In this document: positions 45,178 to 54,426 of the stretch, one piece after another
How positions within the stretch are numbered: the first letter of the stretch is position 1
How the letters are laid out: every line of letters begins with the position of its first letter
Assembly (NCBI RefSeq): GCF_004005475.1
Contig: NZ_RZTZ01000006.1
Coordinates: forward strand, 62,001 to 126,000
Length of the DNA: 64,000 bases
Reading direction: 5' to 3'
Origin: Niallia taxi
Lineage (GTDB): Bacteria; Bacillota; Bacilli; Bacillales; Cytobacillaceae
Program-made: the position numbers and the translations under genes
The notes under the pieces: generated by a model
The model's database searches: none
The model's input: the letters and a program-made list of their open reading frames with translations, nothing else
What the model was told of the DNA's origin: nothing

Positions 45178-46068
45178 ATGAATTTAGAGCAATTAGAAAG
45201 AATTCGCACAGGTAAAGGGTTTATAGCTGCTTTGGATCAAAGTGGTGGAAGTACCCCTAAAGCTTTATTACTGTATGGAGTTAAGGAAAACAGCTATGCA
45301 AATGAAGAAGAAATGTATGTATTAGTACATGAGATGCGAACTCGTATTATCAAAAGTTCCGCCTTTAACGCTGAATATATTTTAGGCGCCATCTTATTTG
45401 AAAACACAATGGACCGGAAAATCGATGGAGAATATACTGCTGATTATCTTTGGAAGCAAAAAGGGATTGTCCCTTTCCTAAAAGTTGATAAGGGATTAGC
45501 CGATTTAAGTGATGGAGTTCAACTAATGAAGCCAATGCCAAATCTAAATGATTTACTTAAACGTGCCGTTGATCGAAATATTTTTGGGACAAAAATGCGT
45601 TCCTTTATTAAGGAAGCTAATAGGAACGGAATAAAAAAGGTTGTTGATCAACAGTTTGAAGTTGGTAAACAAATCATCGAAATGGGACTAGTTCCAATTA
45701 TTGAGCCTGAGGTAGATATAAATAGTGAAGATAAAGAAGCCATTGAGAAGATATTAAAGGAAGAGCTCCTTACTAAGCTATCTACTCTTGGAGAAAATGA
45801 AAAAGTTATCCTAAAAGTATCCATTCCATCTGTTACCAATTTTTATAGCGACTTACTTGAAGATTCACATGTAATAAGAATTGTTGCATTATCAGGGGGA
45901 TATTCTCAAATGGATGCAAATCAAAAGCTAGCCTTGAATCAGGGCCTAATCGCTAGTTTCTCTCGTGCCTTAGCAGAAGGATTAACTTTCAGCCAAAGTA
46001 ATGAGGAATTTGACTCCATGTTAGCTAAGTCAATTAAGGGTATTTATGAGGCATCGGTAAATAAATAA
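45178..46068 (+). CDS. fda: Fructose-bisphosphate aldolase, class I
   Basis: A 296-residue class I aldolase splitting fructose 1,6-bisphosphate by a Schiff base. It matches the staphylococcal type throughout: [17 protein letters not shown] near the start, [32 protein letters not shown], and the likely Schiff-base lysine in [10 protein letters not shown] chose ATG 45178 after AAGGAGG rather than a start at 45133. It is independent of the class II enzyme most Bacillus use and probably serves as a second aldolase. It stands alone; the 260 bases upstream hold no other gene. Confidence 0.93.
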   Translation: MNLEQLERIRTGKGFIAALDQSGGSTPKALLLYGVKENSYANEEEMYVLVHEMRTRIIKSSAFNAEYILGAILFENTMDRKIDGEYTADYLWKQKGIVPFLKVDKGLADLSDGVQLMKPMPNLNDLLKRAVDRNIFGTKMRSFIKEANRNGIKKVVDQQFEVGKQIIEMGLVPIIEPEVDINSEDKEAIEKILKEELLTKLSTLGENEKVILKVSIPSVTNFYSDLLEDSHVIRIVALSGGYSQMDANQKLALNQGLIASFSRALAEGLTFSQSNEEFDSMLAKSIKGIYEASVNK

Positions 46069-46176
46069 GCGAGGGAAGGGATGAGTAAAACAAAATATAA
46101 CCTAGCTACACATAATAATATAAAATATTATCTAGCTTTAACAATGGATATTAAAAAGAATATGACTTTAGAATTT

Positions 46177-46306
46177 GTTCGTTTCATTACGCTCACATAC
46201 ACTCGCATGCCGCGGGGAGTAAGCTGATCCTCCCCGTCTTCGCCTGCGGGGTCTAAAGCGTCCTTTATTCCCCATAGTAGTCGAATGTCCTCCGCTCCAC
46301 TTCAGT
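46177..46306 (+). repeat. GC-rich intergenic repeat, copy 2
   Basis: Second copy of the element at 14294, same orientation. Shared blocks: GTTCGTTTCATTACG, CGCGGGG, TTCGCCTGCGGGGTCTAAAG, AGTCGAATGTCCTCCGCTCC. It is followed within 30 bases by a hairpin (46331-46372). Confidence 0.75.
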
Positions 46307-46330
46307 AAAAGTTTTTATTATTTTTTAATA

Positions 46331-46372
46331 CAAAAACCAAACCATAAATCAATCATCGATAATAGCTTGGTT
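46331..46372. repeat. Hairpin next to GC-rich repeat copy 2
   Basis: Imperfect hairpin with arms AAACCAA and TTGGTTT enclosing further pairing. It occupies the same place relative to the GC-rich block as the CCGAACTATT hairpin at the left window edge, and may be a terminator. Confidence 0.5.
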
Positions 46373-46456
46373 TAAATTAGTCTTACCTATTAATTTCTTA
46401 GTATATAGTTTATGTATCCCCAGAAATAAACAATAGTTAGGAAACACCTATCCTTC

Positions 46457-46621
46457 TTACGTTTCTGGCACTTCTTTAAACAAATCATAAGGTTCGACTT
46501 CAGCTCCAATTAGCATTGCTCCAGTTAACACCAATTCAGTTGCTGGTTATTCATTCAATTATTTTTGGAAGTCAAAGCAGTTATCAACTTCTTTCCATCC
46601 CCCATCACTTAACAGCTTTTC
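46457..46621 (-). pseudogene. Decayed gene fragment, family unknown
   Basis: One minus-strand frame of 55 codons reads KLLSDGGWKEVDNCFDFQK, two TAA codons close together, then TELVLTGAMLIGAEVEPYD and LFKEVPET before a third stop at 46457. The composition is protein-like on both sides of the stops. I cannot name the parent. The region 46373-46456 is otherwise empty. Confidence 0.4.
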
Positions 46622-46629
46622 TTAATAGC

Positions 46630-47052
46630 CTATAATAATCCCCAAAAATCTGTCTTGAATAAAGTAAAAGCCATTATAATGACAAAAATCAATTGACTAA
46701 GTGTTAATTTATAAGCATTGGGGTTTTCGGCATATTTCCTTTCCATAACAGCCCTTACTATTTCAGAAACAAACAGAAACAGGCTCAATATTATCCACGG
46801 CTGTAGAATCCAAAAGCTTTTCGTTTCATCCATGTTAATAGGGAATATTAAAAGTAGACAAAATATCGTAATAATCCTTAGTGTCCAATCTATCATTTTA
46901 TGTTTTTCATTAATGTGGAAATCAGAAAATAACTTTCTCCTATCTGCCTTTAATGTTTTACTCATAATATAATTAAACAAAAATATTATTAATAAAAAAC
47001 TAACAATTAATAATAGCATTTTCAGTCCAAAAGACAGTCCTAAACCATACAT
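46630..47052 (-). CDS. DUF4181 family membrane protein
   Basis: A 140-residue protein with four membrane helices. The cytosolic segment FSDFHINEKHKMIDWTLRI and the C-terminal RKYAENPNAYKLTLSQLIF match the DUF4181 family as I remember it. Function unknown. GGGGGC lies six bases before the ATG at 47052, so I reject the longer start at 47097. A second small membrane protein gene lies 75 bases upstream on the same strand. Confidence 0.75.
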   Translation of the reverse strand: MYGLGLSFGLKMLLLIVSFLLIIFLFNYIMSKTLKADRRKLFSDFHINEKHKMIDWTLRIITIFCLLLIFPINMDETKSFWILQPWIILSLFLFVSEIVRAVMERKYAENPNAYKLTLSQLIFVIIMAFTLFKTDFWGLL

Positions 47053-47127
47053 ATACACGCCCCCTATATGTTTAATTCTATTGTTGTAATTAATCAAATA
47101 CGTTACTTTTTATCTCCAAGTCTGTTT

Positions 47128-47346
47128 TTAGTTATGCTTACGTGTTTCAGGGGGTTTTTTTAACAAGTTTCTAAAATCCGCTCCAAACTTCGGACTATAC
47201 AGAGCCATGCATAAACCAATCATAAAGATGATAAATCCACTTTGACCACTCGTTATATACGGATACTCTTTCGAATAGTATAGGATCGTTAAAACTGTCA
47301 TATAAATCCACCCAATTATATTTATCAGCAAGCTTTTTTTAGTCAT
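47128..47346 (-). CDS. Hypothetical small membrane protein
   Basis: A 72-residue protein with two membrane helices (about 5-25 and 33-50) and a basic C-terminal tail (LLKKPPETRKHN). GGAAGGAAG precedes the ATG. Possibly in one transcript with the DUF4181 gene. Family not recognised. Confidence 0.6.
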   Translation of the reverse strand: MTKKSLLINIIGWIYMTVLTILYYSKEYPYITSGQSGFIIFMIGLCMALYSPKFGADFRNLLKKPPETRKHN

Positions 47347-47582
47347 ATCTTCCTTCCTATCTTAAGTAAGTAATTCAGCTATGGCACAAGATTATTAGTA
47401 CAAAATAATTTCTTTTTTCTCTGCTTGAATACTTGCCACTATTTATTACGCATCAAAATAGAAAAAGTTCCACAATTTAACAAGTTTTATATCCTATTAT
47501 TTTAAAACAGCTATTTTTCTAATGCCTAAATGTCCATCTTACTTATCTTGATTAGACCAAAACTCGAACTGAAGCAACACAG

Positions 47583-47619
47583 AAAAAGGAGCTCCCCTAT
47601 TAAGATAAGATAAGCTCCC
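47583..47619 (-). terminator. Terminator of the PAS-GGDEF gene
   Basis: Minus strand GGAGCT and AGCTCC arms with a long loop, followed by five T residues. Confidence 0.65.
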
Positions 47620-47636
47620 ATTTTCATTAAATGATT

Positions 47637-48887
47637 TTATTCTCTTGAAAAATTATTTTTACCGGTTCGTTTTATTTGATACATCGCATTATCTGCTTTT
47701 TGTATTAATGCCGCTAAATCGGCCCCATCATCTGGAAAGATACTTATACCTATACTTCCGCTTATCTTCCATGAGATTCCGTCAAATTGAAATGGCTCCT
47801 GGAATGTTTCGATAATCCGCTCTGCCCTTTCTTCCACTTCCACATTAGATTGGATATTTTCCAGCATTAATATGAACTCGTCTCCGCCATATCGGCAAAC
47901 GAAGTCTGCTTCATTCACACCACTTTTTAGGCGATCCGCTGTCATTTTGAGTAATTTATCACCGATTTCATGACCAAGATTATCATTGATTTCCTTAAAA
48001 TTATCTAAGTCCATAAACAACACTGCAACTTTGTGCTTTGTTTGATTTTCAATCAATTTCGACAATTTATTGATAAGAAATCTCCTGTTTGGCAAATTTG
48101 TTAAGGGATCATAATGTGCTTGATAATACACTACCTTTTCAAGCTCTTTTCTTTCTGTTATATCGTGGGCAATCGTAGATAAAAACTCAACATCACCATT
48201 TTCAGATTTATGTGCCACAATCATTTGAGAAACTGGGATTTTTGCGCCATCTTCCTTAAGGATTGTTGTTTCCCCCTTCCAATGGCCTTTTTCTATTGCA
48301 GTTGGAATACCCACTGTTTTGATTTTATCTGTAATCCATCTTTGTGTTACTTGATCGCCAGTGCTTTCCTCTTGATTAACACCAAGCATTTTACGTGCAG
48401 CTGGATTATAATACAAACTGTTTCCGGCAGTGTCTAATGTTGCAATAAAGTCTGGTGAGGCTTCTATAATATCTAAGAGCTGCTGCTGTCTGCGCTCTTG
48501 CTGTTTTCTTAAAGTAATGTCTCTATCTATGCCTCTATAGCCAATACATTTTCCATCTGCGTTAATAATGGGAGAACCACTCGTTTCTAATATTACTTCA
48601 TGACCATCCCGATGAAGATTAATATTTTCTAAGCTTTTAATAGGCAGCTTATTGGCAACATGGTACTCAAAAATTGGCGCAATACGTTTTCCTTCCAAAG
48701 GCTCCATCAAATGAAATGGTGTTTTTCCGATAACCTCTTCTGGAGAATATCCTAATATATCCTTAATTTGAGGACTAGCATACGTATATATACCATTTTC
48801 ATCTACTTCCCATATCCAATCACTGACATGCTCTACTAACAACCGGAATCTTTCTTCGTTTGTCCGAGTTTGGTCTTTATCGTTCAT
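47637..48887 (-). CDS. Diguanylate cyclase (PAS-PAS-GGDEF)
   Basis: A cytosolic enzyme of about 416 residues. PAS domain 1 at about 10-125 (VSDWIWEVDENGIYTYASPQ), PAS domain 2 at about 135-245 (IIEASPDFIATLDTAGNSLY), and GGDEF at about 255-415 with LPNRRFL, MDLDNFKEIND and CRYGGDEF. The I-site RxxD is absent (NEAD at that position). There is no EAL domain. GGAAG stands before the ATG at 48887; an ATG four codons upstream is also possible. Input probably redox, oxygen or a small ligand through PAS. Confidence 0.87.
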   Translation of the reverse strand: MNDKDQTRTNEERFRLLVEHVSDWIWEVDENGIYTYASPQIKDILGYSPEEVIGKTPFHLMEPLEGKRIAPIFEYHVANKLPIKSLENINLHRDGHEVILETSGSPIINADGKCIGYRGIDRDITLRKQQERRQQQLLDIIEASPDFIATLDTAGNSLYYNPAARKMLGVNQEESTGDQVTQRWITDKIKTVGIPTAIEKGHWKGETTILKEDGAKIPVSQMIVAHKSENGDVEFLSTIAHDITERKELEKVVYYQAHYDPLTNLPNRRFLINKLSKLIENQTKHKVAVLFMDLDNFKEINDNLGHEIGDKLLKMTADRLKSGVNEADFVCRYGGDEFILMLENIQSNVEVEERAERIIETFQEPFQFDGISWKISGSIGISIFPDDGADLAALIQKADNAMYQIKRTGKNNFSRE

Positions 48888-49215
48888 GTGCTCTTCCATG
48901 TTCCACCATCCAAAAATTCAAATTAACAGAATAATTATAACAAACATTAGGAATCCTGGTCTTCTGTAAATATATTCCTAATAACTAGTACTTTTATATT
49001 GTTATTTCATCCTACTATTTACTCATATATAATTCAACACATAAGCATTATACAATCATCATCCAAAAAATGTAAAATTAATTCCTTATATACGACCATT
49101 TCTACCTGCTAATCATCCCTTCATTCTGTTAACAAATATGTTGGTGTTATAATGTTTCGGTGATTTCGCATATGATAAACAGTTGAAAAGTCTAGTTCAT
49201 GATGGAGGGTTGTGT
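48888..49215. other. Intergenic region between divergent genes
   Basis: About 330 AT-rich bases between the PAS-GGDEF gene and the FAD monooxygenase gene. A TATAAT near 49149 could be the -10 of the monooxygenase promoter, but no good -35 is correctly spaced. I see no coding fragment. Confidence 0.3.
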
Positions 49216-50430
49216 ATGAGAGTTGGTATAATTGGTGCTGGTATTGGTGGACTAACATTGGCTCAAGCGCTAATTGCACAAAATATCGAAGTTATCGTGT
49301 TTGATCGCGACCTATCTGCTGAAGAAACCGGTGGCTACCGCCTGCATTTAAGTGAAGATGCTTTAGCATCCATTCGCGAAGATCTTCCTGAAAATATCGA
49401 AAAATTACTGAAACTAAGTGGTACTGGTCCTGAATCATTCCAACAATTTTCGATATTAAATCATCATGGAAAAACAAAGCTTAGCTTTCGTCAAACAGAT
49501 GAGGAAGACCTTCTTATGATTGGAAGAATTCCTTTACGAAAAATATTAGCAATAGACTTGGAAAAGGTAATTCGTTGGGATACACAATTCACTCATTACA
49601 AAGAAGAGGAATCTGGCATTACCCTTCATTTTTCCAATGCCCAAAGTGAAAAGGTTGATATTTTAGTAGGTGCAGACGGTGTGCATTCAGCAGTAGCCAA
49701 ACAACTCCTTGGTCGCTCAACAGCAAAATATGCAGGAGTGATGGGGATTGCCGGTAGAGCCTTGCTAACTCCCCAGCTAGGATCAACTATTAACAAGGAT
49801 TTTTTTAAAGGACCTGGTTTCGCTGTTGGTCCAAAAGGTATTGGCATGTTTATAACGGTTCATGCTCCAAAAACAAATAATGAATTAATAGCAGGCATGG
49901 ATGTCTTGGAGGACCCATATATTGTCTGGTCTGTGGCAGCAACAGATAAAACGCTTCGTAAAAGCTTCAGAAATTTAACCTCTGATCAGCTTGAAAAAGA
50001 AGCATACCAGCTAATAAGACACTGGGACGAGAGCTTTCTAGAGCTTATCAATAACTCTGAAAAAGGCAGGACAGCTGCTTTTCCATTTTGGTATCCTAGC
50101 AATCTTACCCGGTGGAAGCACAGTAAAATAACACTAATAGGAGATGCTATTCATCCTATGCCGCCAACTAGCGGGCTTGGTGCAAGCACTTCCATACTGG
50201 ACGCAGTTAACTTGGCAGAAAAGCTGGTGAAGCATGACGATTCGTCCTATGCATTACAAGCATATCAAGCTGACATGCTGAAATATGCACCAAAGGCTGT
50301 GGCAGAAGCTCGTCCACCATTATTTTGGCAACGTCGTTTTAAAAACAATTTCATACGAAGATTTGCCATGAGCGTATTGCTTCCTTGTGTAAGTGTTGTA
50401 TTAAAAATTAAAGATTCTATTAAAAAGTAA
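49216..50430 (+). CDS. FAD-dependent monooxygenase
   Basis: A 404-residue flavoprotein of the aromatic hydroxylase (PHBH/UbiH) group. The FAD loop is IGAGIGGLTLAQAL at residues 5-18, the DG motif is LVGADGVHSAVA near 155, and GDAIHPMPPTSGLGAS near 310 binds the FAD pyrophosphate. GGAGGG lies six bases before the ATG at 49216. Bacillus relatives are often linked to tetracycline-type or aromatic oxidation. No linked genes suggest the substrate. Confidence 0.87.
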   Translation: MRVGIIGAGIGGLTLAQALIAQNIEVIVFDRDLSAEETGGYRLHLSEDALASIREDLPENIEKLLKLSGTGPESFQQFSILNHHGKTKLSFRQTDEEDLLMIGRIPLRKILAIDLEKVIRWDTQFTHYKEEESGITLHFSNAQSEKVDILVGADGVHSAVAKQLLGRSTAKYAGVMGIAGRALLTPQLGSTINKDFFKGPGFAVGPKGIGMFITVHAPKTNNELIAGMDVLEDPYIVWSVAATDKTLRKSFRNLTSDQLEKEAYQLIRHWDESFLELINNSEKGRTAAFPFWYPSNLTRWKHSKITLIGDAIHPMPPTSGLGASTSILDAVNLAEKLVKHDDSSYALQAYQADMLKYAPKAVAEARPPLFWQRRFKNNFIRRFAMSVLLPCVSVVLKIKDSIKK

Positions 50431-50542
50431 GAACTTGCAAATCGTTATTTTTTCAAAATTAAACTGTTATGTCACATGAGTTTTCATACTTTGAATAGAA
50501 AGCAAAATGGCGAATGCTCTCATTGAACACTCACCATACTTG

Positions 50543-51814
50543 TTATCCTGTTGTTTTTTTAGCACGAGCCCATATTACTACTGGGATTAGAAGCAAGGAT
50601 ATAACTCCTCCAATTAATGATAGTGTTGCATAACTTGATCCTGCAACAATCATTCCGGATAAGGCACCACCAGCAGCTCCTGATAATGCAATTAGAACAT
50701 CAACTGTTCCTTGTCTTTTGGCACGAGTCGTCATTTCAGTTGAATCGACGATGAGGGCAGTTCCGCTTATTAAGCCAAAGTTCCAGCCTAATCCAAGTAA
50801 AGACAGAGCGATTATTAGAAGAAGCATGGAATCTGCTGGTGCAAAAGCAGAAATTAAGCCTGCCAGTAGTAATGTTATTCCAGAGGCAATAGCCATAAAA
50901 GCTCTCCCTAGCTTATCAACAAGGAAACCTGTAATAAGTGAAGGCAGATACATGGCACCAATATGAAAACCAATGACAACACCTACAGCACCAAGTCCAT
51001 GACCATGATGACTCATATGCACAGGTGTCATTGTCATGATTGCTACCATTACGATTTGCGTCATTACCATTATGGCTGCACCAACAAATATCCCTCTTTT
51101 GTCTTCTGTATTTTCTGATGTTGTTAATACACTCTTGTTTACTTCGTTAGTTACTGCTAAATTTCTAGCAATAATTAACGGATCTGGCCGTAGAAGCAAG
51201 AAAAGAACAAGCCCTGCCAAAATATATGCCGCTGCCGCTAAAATGAACGGACCGGCAATGGACGGGATACTAATAGAACTAGCAATGTTACCCATAACAT
51301 TTACTAGATTCGGACCTGCTACCGCTCCAAATGTTGTAAAAACCATCGTCATACTGACTGCCGTTGCCCGCTGTTTACTTGTTGCTAAGTCAGTACCTGC
51401 ATAGCGTGCCTGTAAATTTGTTGCTGTTCCCGCTCCATATATAAGCAGTGAGATAAATAATAAGATAATACTATTGATAATGGCAGAAATTATTACCCCT
51501 ATTGCTCCAAGTCCACCAATGATAAACCCAGTCGTAAGACCAATACGACGACCATAACGTTGAGAAAGTCTCCCCACAAATAAAGCAGCTCCTGCAGATC
51601 CTAATGTAAACAAGGCAGACGGTAAACCAGCATAAGCATCTGTGCCAAGCATTTGCTGTGCAAGCAGTGCTCCAACAGTAACACCGGCTGCTAATCCTGC
51701 ACCACCAAAAACCTGTGAGATACTAACAATAAATAAAGTTCGTTTGTATAGAGATTTTCTTTTTTCTAAGTCATTACCATAACTATGCATCCTATCCGAA
51801 TGATCTTCGATCAC
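50543..51814 (-). CDS. MFS transporter
   Basis: A 423-residue transporter with 12 predicted helices. Motif A reads GRLSQRYGRRIG near 75. The hydrophilic N-terminal 25 residues are followed by SQVFGGAGLAAGVTVGALLA. The start is GTG with AAGGTAGG upstream; an ATG eight codons in is an alternative. It lies downstream of the MocR regulator on the same strand but is separated from it by a terminator. Substrate unknown. Confidence 0.83.
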   Translation of the reverse strand: MIEDHSDRMHSYGNDLEKRKSLYKRTLFIVSISQVFGGAGLAAGVTVGALLAQQMLGTDAYAGLPSALFTLGSAGAALFVGRLSQRYGRRIGLTTGFIIGGLGAIGVIISAIINSIILLFISLLIYGAGTATNLQARYAGTDLATSKQRATAVSMTMVFTTFGAVAGPNLVNVMGNIASSISIPSIAGPFILAAAAYILAGLVLFLLLRPDPLIIARNLAVTNEVNKSVLTTSENTEDKRGIFVGAAIMVMTQIVMVAIMTMTPVHMSHHGHGLGAVGVVIGFHIGAMYLPSLITGFLVDKLGRAFMAIASGITLLLAGLISAFAPADSMLLLIIALSLLGLGWNFGLISGTALIVDSTEMTTRAKRQGTVDVLIALSGAAGGALSGMIVAGSSYATLSLIGGVISLLLIPVVIWARAKKTTG

Positions 51815-51880
51815 CTATCTAACCTACCTTTCGCTAAAGTTCTGCTATTTAACTAGATTTTAAGTCATCATAACACCTAT

Positions 51881-51911
51881 AAAAAAACCATACAATAACA
51901 TAATTGTATGG
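51881..51911 (-). terminator. Terminator of the MocR gene
   Basis: Minus strand CCATACAAT and ATTGTATGG arms with a six-base loop, followed by seven T residues. Confidence 0.85.
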
Positions 51912-51919
51912 CGAACAAT

Positions 51920-53308
51920 TTACCTATGCTTATCCAACAATCCCTTTAAGATAATTAATCCTTGTTCAAGCTCTTCAAGTGTTTTAGGTGCACATACTGC
52001 GATTCGCACTGCCCTTTTTGGACAGCTATTACCAACAACAAAACGTTCAGCAGCATAGACCTGCACCCCATGCTTGGCAGCAAATGCCTCAAATTCAGCA
52101 CCAGTAACCTTTCCAGGTAGCAACAGCCACCGAAAAACCCCTGTCTCATCTCCGACACATGTATAGTTAGATAAATATTGTTCTAACAGTTCATTCCTGC
52201 GTCTGTTCTGCAACTGATGCCCTTGAATTAACCCTTCAAATTGATTCGACACGATCATTCGTGCTGTCAGCTCTGCTAATAAAGGAGAAACAGTTATATT
52301 TAAATTATAAAGCGCCTTAGAAATTAGCTCCTTATACTGAAGCGGTACTGACACATACGCTAAACGCAAGCCTGGTGCTAAGGATTTAGACAAACTTGCA
52401 ATATAGATAACCTGCTCTGGTGCAAATGATGCTACAGCTGGCAGTGGGCTTTGATTGAGCAGATGGTATGACGCATCTTCCATCACAAACTGGTTATACT
52501 TCCTGGCAACGGACGCAATCCGCTTTCGATTCTCCACAGTCATTATAGAAGCCATCGGATTATGATAATCTGGAATGATGTATATGCCTTTGATATTTTC
52601 ATTTTTGCAGGCATCCTCAAAAGCTGTCGGGCTCAATTGATCGTTTTCTGATTTAATCGGCACTATTTGCACACTTAACATAGCTGCAACCGTCTTTAAT
52701 CCAGGATAAGTATGTTCGTCTACACCAATCCGATCACCAGGCTTACACAGACTCGCCAAAGTGGCAGCAATGGCATTTTGTCCTCCATTGGCAAATAAAA
52801 TATGGTCTACCGTTGTTTCAAAACCACCTCTACGAATTAGCTTTACCGCCGCATCCTTTTGCCAAATACTTTCGCCTGCACGGCCATAGCCAAACCACTT
52901 CTCATAATCCCCTTCCTGCAGCATACTTTTAAGCTGGTGTATGAGCGCTTCAAAAGAATCATTATCTGGTATTGTCGCACCCATTTCTATTAAGTGTGTT
53001 GGCTTAGTATCTTCAAGTAAATAGGCATTTGAAACCGCATCATACGAAACAAAAGTTCCACTTCCAACAGAAGCGCTTAACAAACCCTTCATCTCACAAA
53101 CTTTAAAAGCCTTGGAAATAGTACTCACATTTAAATCCAGATAATCAGCAAGTTCCCGCTGAGGCGGAAGCTTAGTTCCAGGTAATAAAATCCCCTCTAC
53201 AATATCCTCCTCCAATTGGCGTGCCAGCACTTTATAAATTGGCTTATCTATTCTATTAATAGCTGGCTTCCAGCTCATATGGTAGTTTTCAAACGAATTA
53301 ATTGGCAT
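51920..53308 (-). CDS. MocR-family regulator (GntR helix-turn-helix plus aminotransferase domain)
   Basis: A 462-residue fusion. The GntR winged helix at about 15-80 (PIYKVLARQLEEDI, RELADYLDLNVSTISKAF) is joined to a fold-type I aminotransferase domain at about 105-460. The PLP lysine lies in YIASLSKSLAPGLRLAY. MocR proteins use PLP or a PLP-amino acid adduct as ligand. The ATG at 53308 follows AAAGGTG. No vitamin B6 gene is adjacent; the MFS gene next to it may be a target. Confidence 0.88.
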   Translation of the reverse strand: MPINSFENYHMSWKPAINRIDKPIYKVLARQLEEDIVEGILLPGTKLPPQRELADYLDLNVSTISKAFKVCEMKGLLSASVGSGTFVSYDAVSNAYLLEDTKPTHLIEMGATIPDNDSFEALIHQLKSMLQEGDYEKWFGYGRAGESIWQKDAAVKLIRRGGFETTVDHILFANGGQNAIAATLASLCKPGDRIGVDEHTYPGLKTVAAMLSVQIVPIKSENDQLSPTAFEDACKNENIKGIYIIPDYHNPMASIMTVENRKRIASVARKYNQFVMEDASYHLLNQSPLPAVASFAPEQVIYIASLSKSLAPGLRLAYVSVPLQYKELISKALYNLNITVSPLLAELTARMIVSNQFEGLIQGHQLQNRRRNELLEQYLSNYTCVGDETGVFRWLLLPGKVTGAEFEAFAAKHGVQVYAAERFVVGNSCPKRAVRIAVCAPKTLEELEQGLIILKGLLDKHR

Positions 53309-53642
53309 AATAAACACCTTTTTTTAGTTCATTATAAGATTCCTTTGTTTATGTTTGCAATTTTTATTTTGCGTAATAAATTAATGTTTTAAGTAACATA
53401 TTAATAATTAACTATTAGAAGCGTTTCACATAGATAAACAAAACGTTGCAATTAATCGGACATAAAATGTATATATTACAAGAATTCTATCCCTAGAAAA
53501 ACAATAAGAATTATATAAAAAAACTGCAAGTTTAAGCTGTGAGTATTAGAGTATAAGTGCCTCGATAAGTAAAGAGCCACTTGTAACTAGATAACAAATT
53601 ACCGGCAAAAACAGCGATTTGAATACCAATTAATTTCAATTT
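53309..53642. other. Intergenic region upstream of the MocR gene
   Basis: About 330 AT-rich bases. A cre-like sequence (TGTGAAACGCTTCT, minus strand, 53417-53430) and a hairpin with arms AAGTG and CACTT (about 53555-53585) are present. The hairpin may end the SMI1 transcript. No gene fragment is apparent. Confidence 0.3.
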
Positions 53643-54188
53643 TTATTCCTCTATTTTTAAAACCTTATCAGATGAATCTAAACCCCAATTCCAATAATCA
53701 GAGCCGTAGCAAGATAAGAATCTATTCAAAAACTCGGTAAAATTACTTTTTATACTCATAAAGTAATCATCAGCAATCGGATCAACAACGTATATATTAT
53801 TATCATTTTCACTGGAAAGGAGATTAATAGCTATATGGAGCTGTGAACTCAAAGATGTTGCGATAATTATCATATGCTCTGGATAATCAAAAATTTCGTA
53901 ACTTTCAAGTATCTCCTTAATATCCAAAATTTTAGCATCATCATTTTGGAATTCTAATCCATTAGTATACTGAAGAAATTCCTTGTAATCATTCGGAATT
54001 TTATAGCCTATTTTCGTTTCGAAGTTTCTTAATTCTGTATCTGTTGCACCCTCTTTAAAATTAAATCCATATTTAACCTTTGATCCATAATAATAGATTT
54101 CCGTGTTATTTGTGTTATTTGCTTCTGATAATGACTTAAGGATACTCTTAACAGTTATCTCAAAATAATCTTCTATTTCGTCTAACAT
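53643..54188 (-). CDS. SMI1/KNR4-family protein
   Basis: A protein of about 181 residues whose middle part is the SMI1/KNR4 (SUKH) fold: ATDTELRNFETKIGYKIPNDY, then KEFLQYTNG. In bacteria this fold is typical of immunity proteins against polymorphic toxins. GGAGG precedes two ATGs; I use the second (54188). No toxin gene is adjacent, so it may be an orphan immunity gene. Confidence 0.8.
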   Translation of the reverse strand: MLDEIEDYFEITVKSILKSLSEANNTNNTEIYYYGSKVKYGFNFKEGATDTELRNFETKIGYKIPNDYKEFLQYTNGLEFQNDDAKILDIKEILESYEIFDYPEHMIIIATSLSSQLHIAINLLSSENDNNIYVVDPIADDYFMSIKSNFTEFLNRFLSCYGSDYWNWGLDSSDKVLKIEE

Positions 54189-54340
54189 CATGTAACCTCC
54201 CTCATACTATCCATCTTTATCATTTTCTTCAACGAAAACCGATTTTCCTTCTATACAGGTCTTTAGTGAAGAAATTCCTTAGCAATAAAAGTAGTTTCGC
54301 TGATAGAAAATTAGTTAGACAAATTTACATAATATATGTT

Positions 54341-54389
54341 TACAAATTTTAAAATTTGTATTTACAACTTTATTTAAAGCGCTTACAAT
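54341..54389 (+). promoter_or_regulatory. Promoter of the beta-glucoside operon with palindrome and cre box
   Basis: TTTACA (54361-54366), 17 bases, TACAAT (54384-54389). A CcpA cre box (TGTAAGCGCTTTAA on the minus strand, 54374-54387) covers the spacer and -10. A perfect 20-bp palindrome TACAAATTTTAAAATTTGTA (54341-54360) abuts the -35 and is a candidate operator for the GntR/UTRA regulator. Confidence 0.7.
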
Positions 54390-54426
54390 AGACATGTAAA
54401 ACCAATATTGAAATGGAGGGTAAAAA

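Noticed and set aside
53417-53430. Additional cre-like sequence TGTGAAACGCTTCT
   Set aside because: It lies more than 100 bases from the MocR start without a recognisable promoter and deviates from the consensus at the end; kept only as a remark on the gap.
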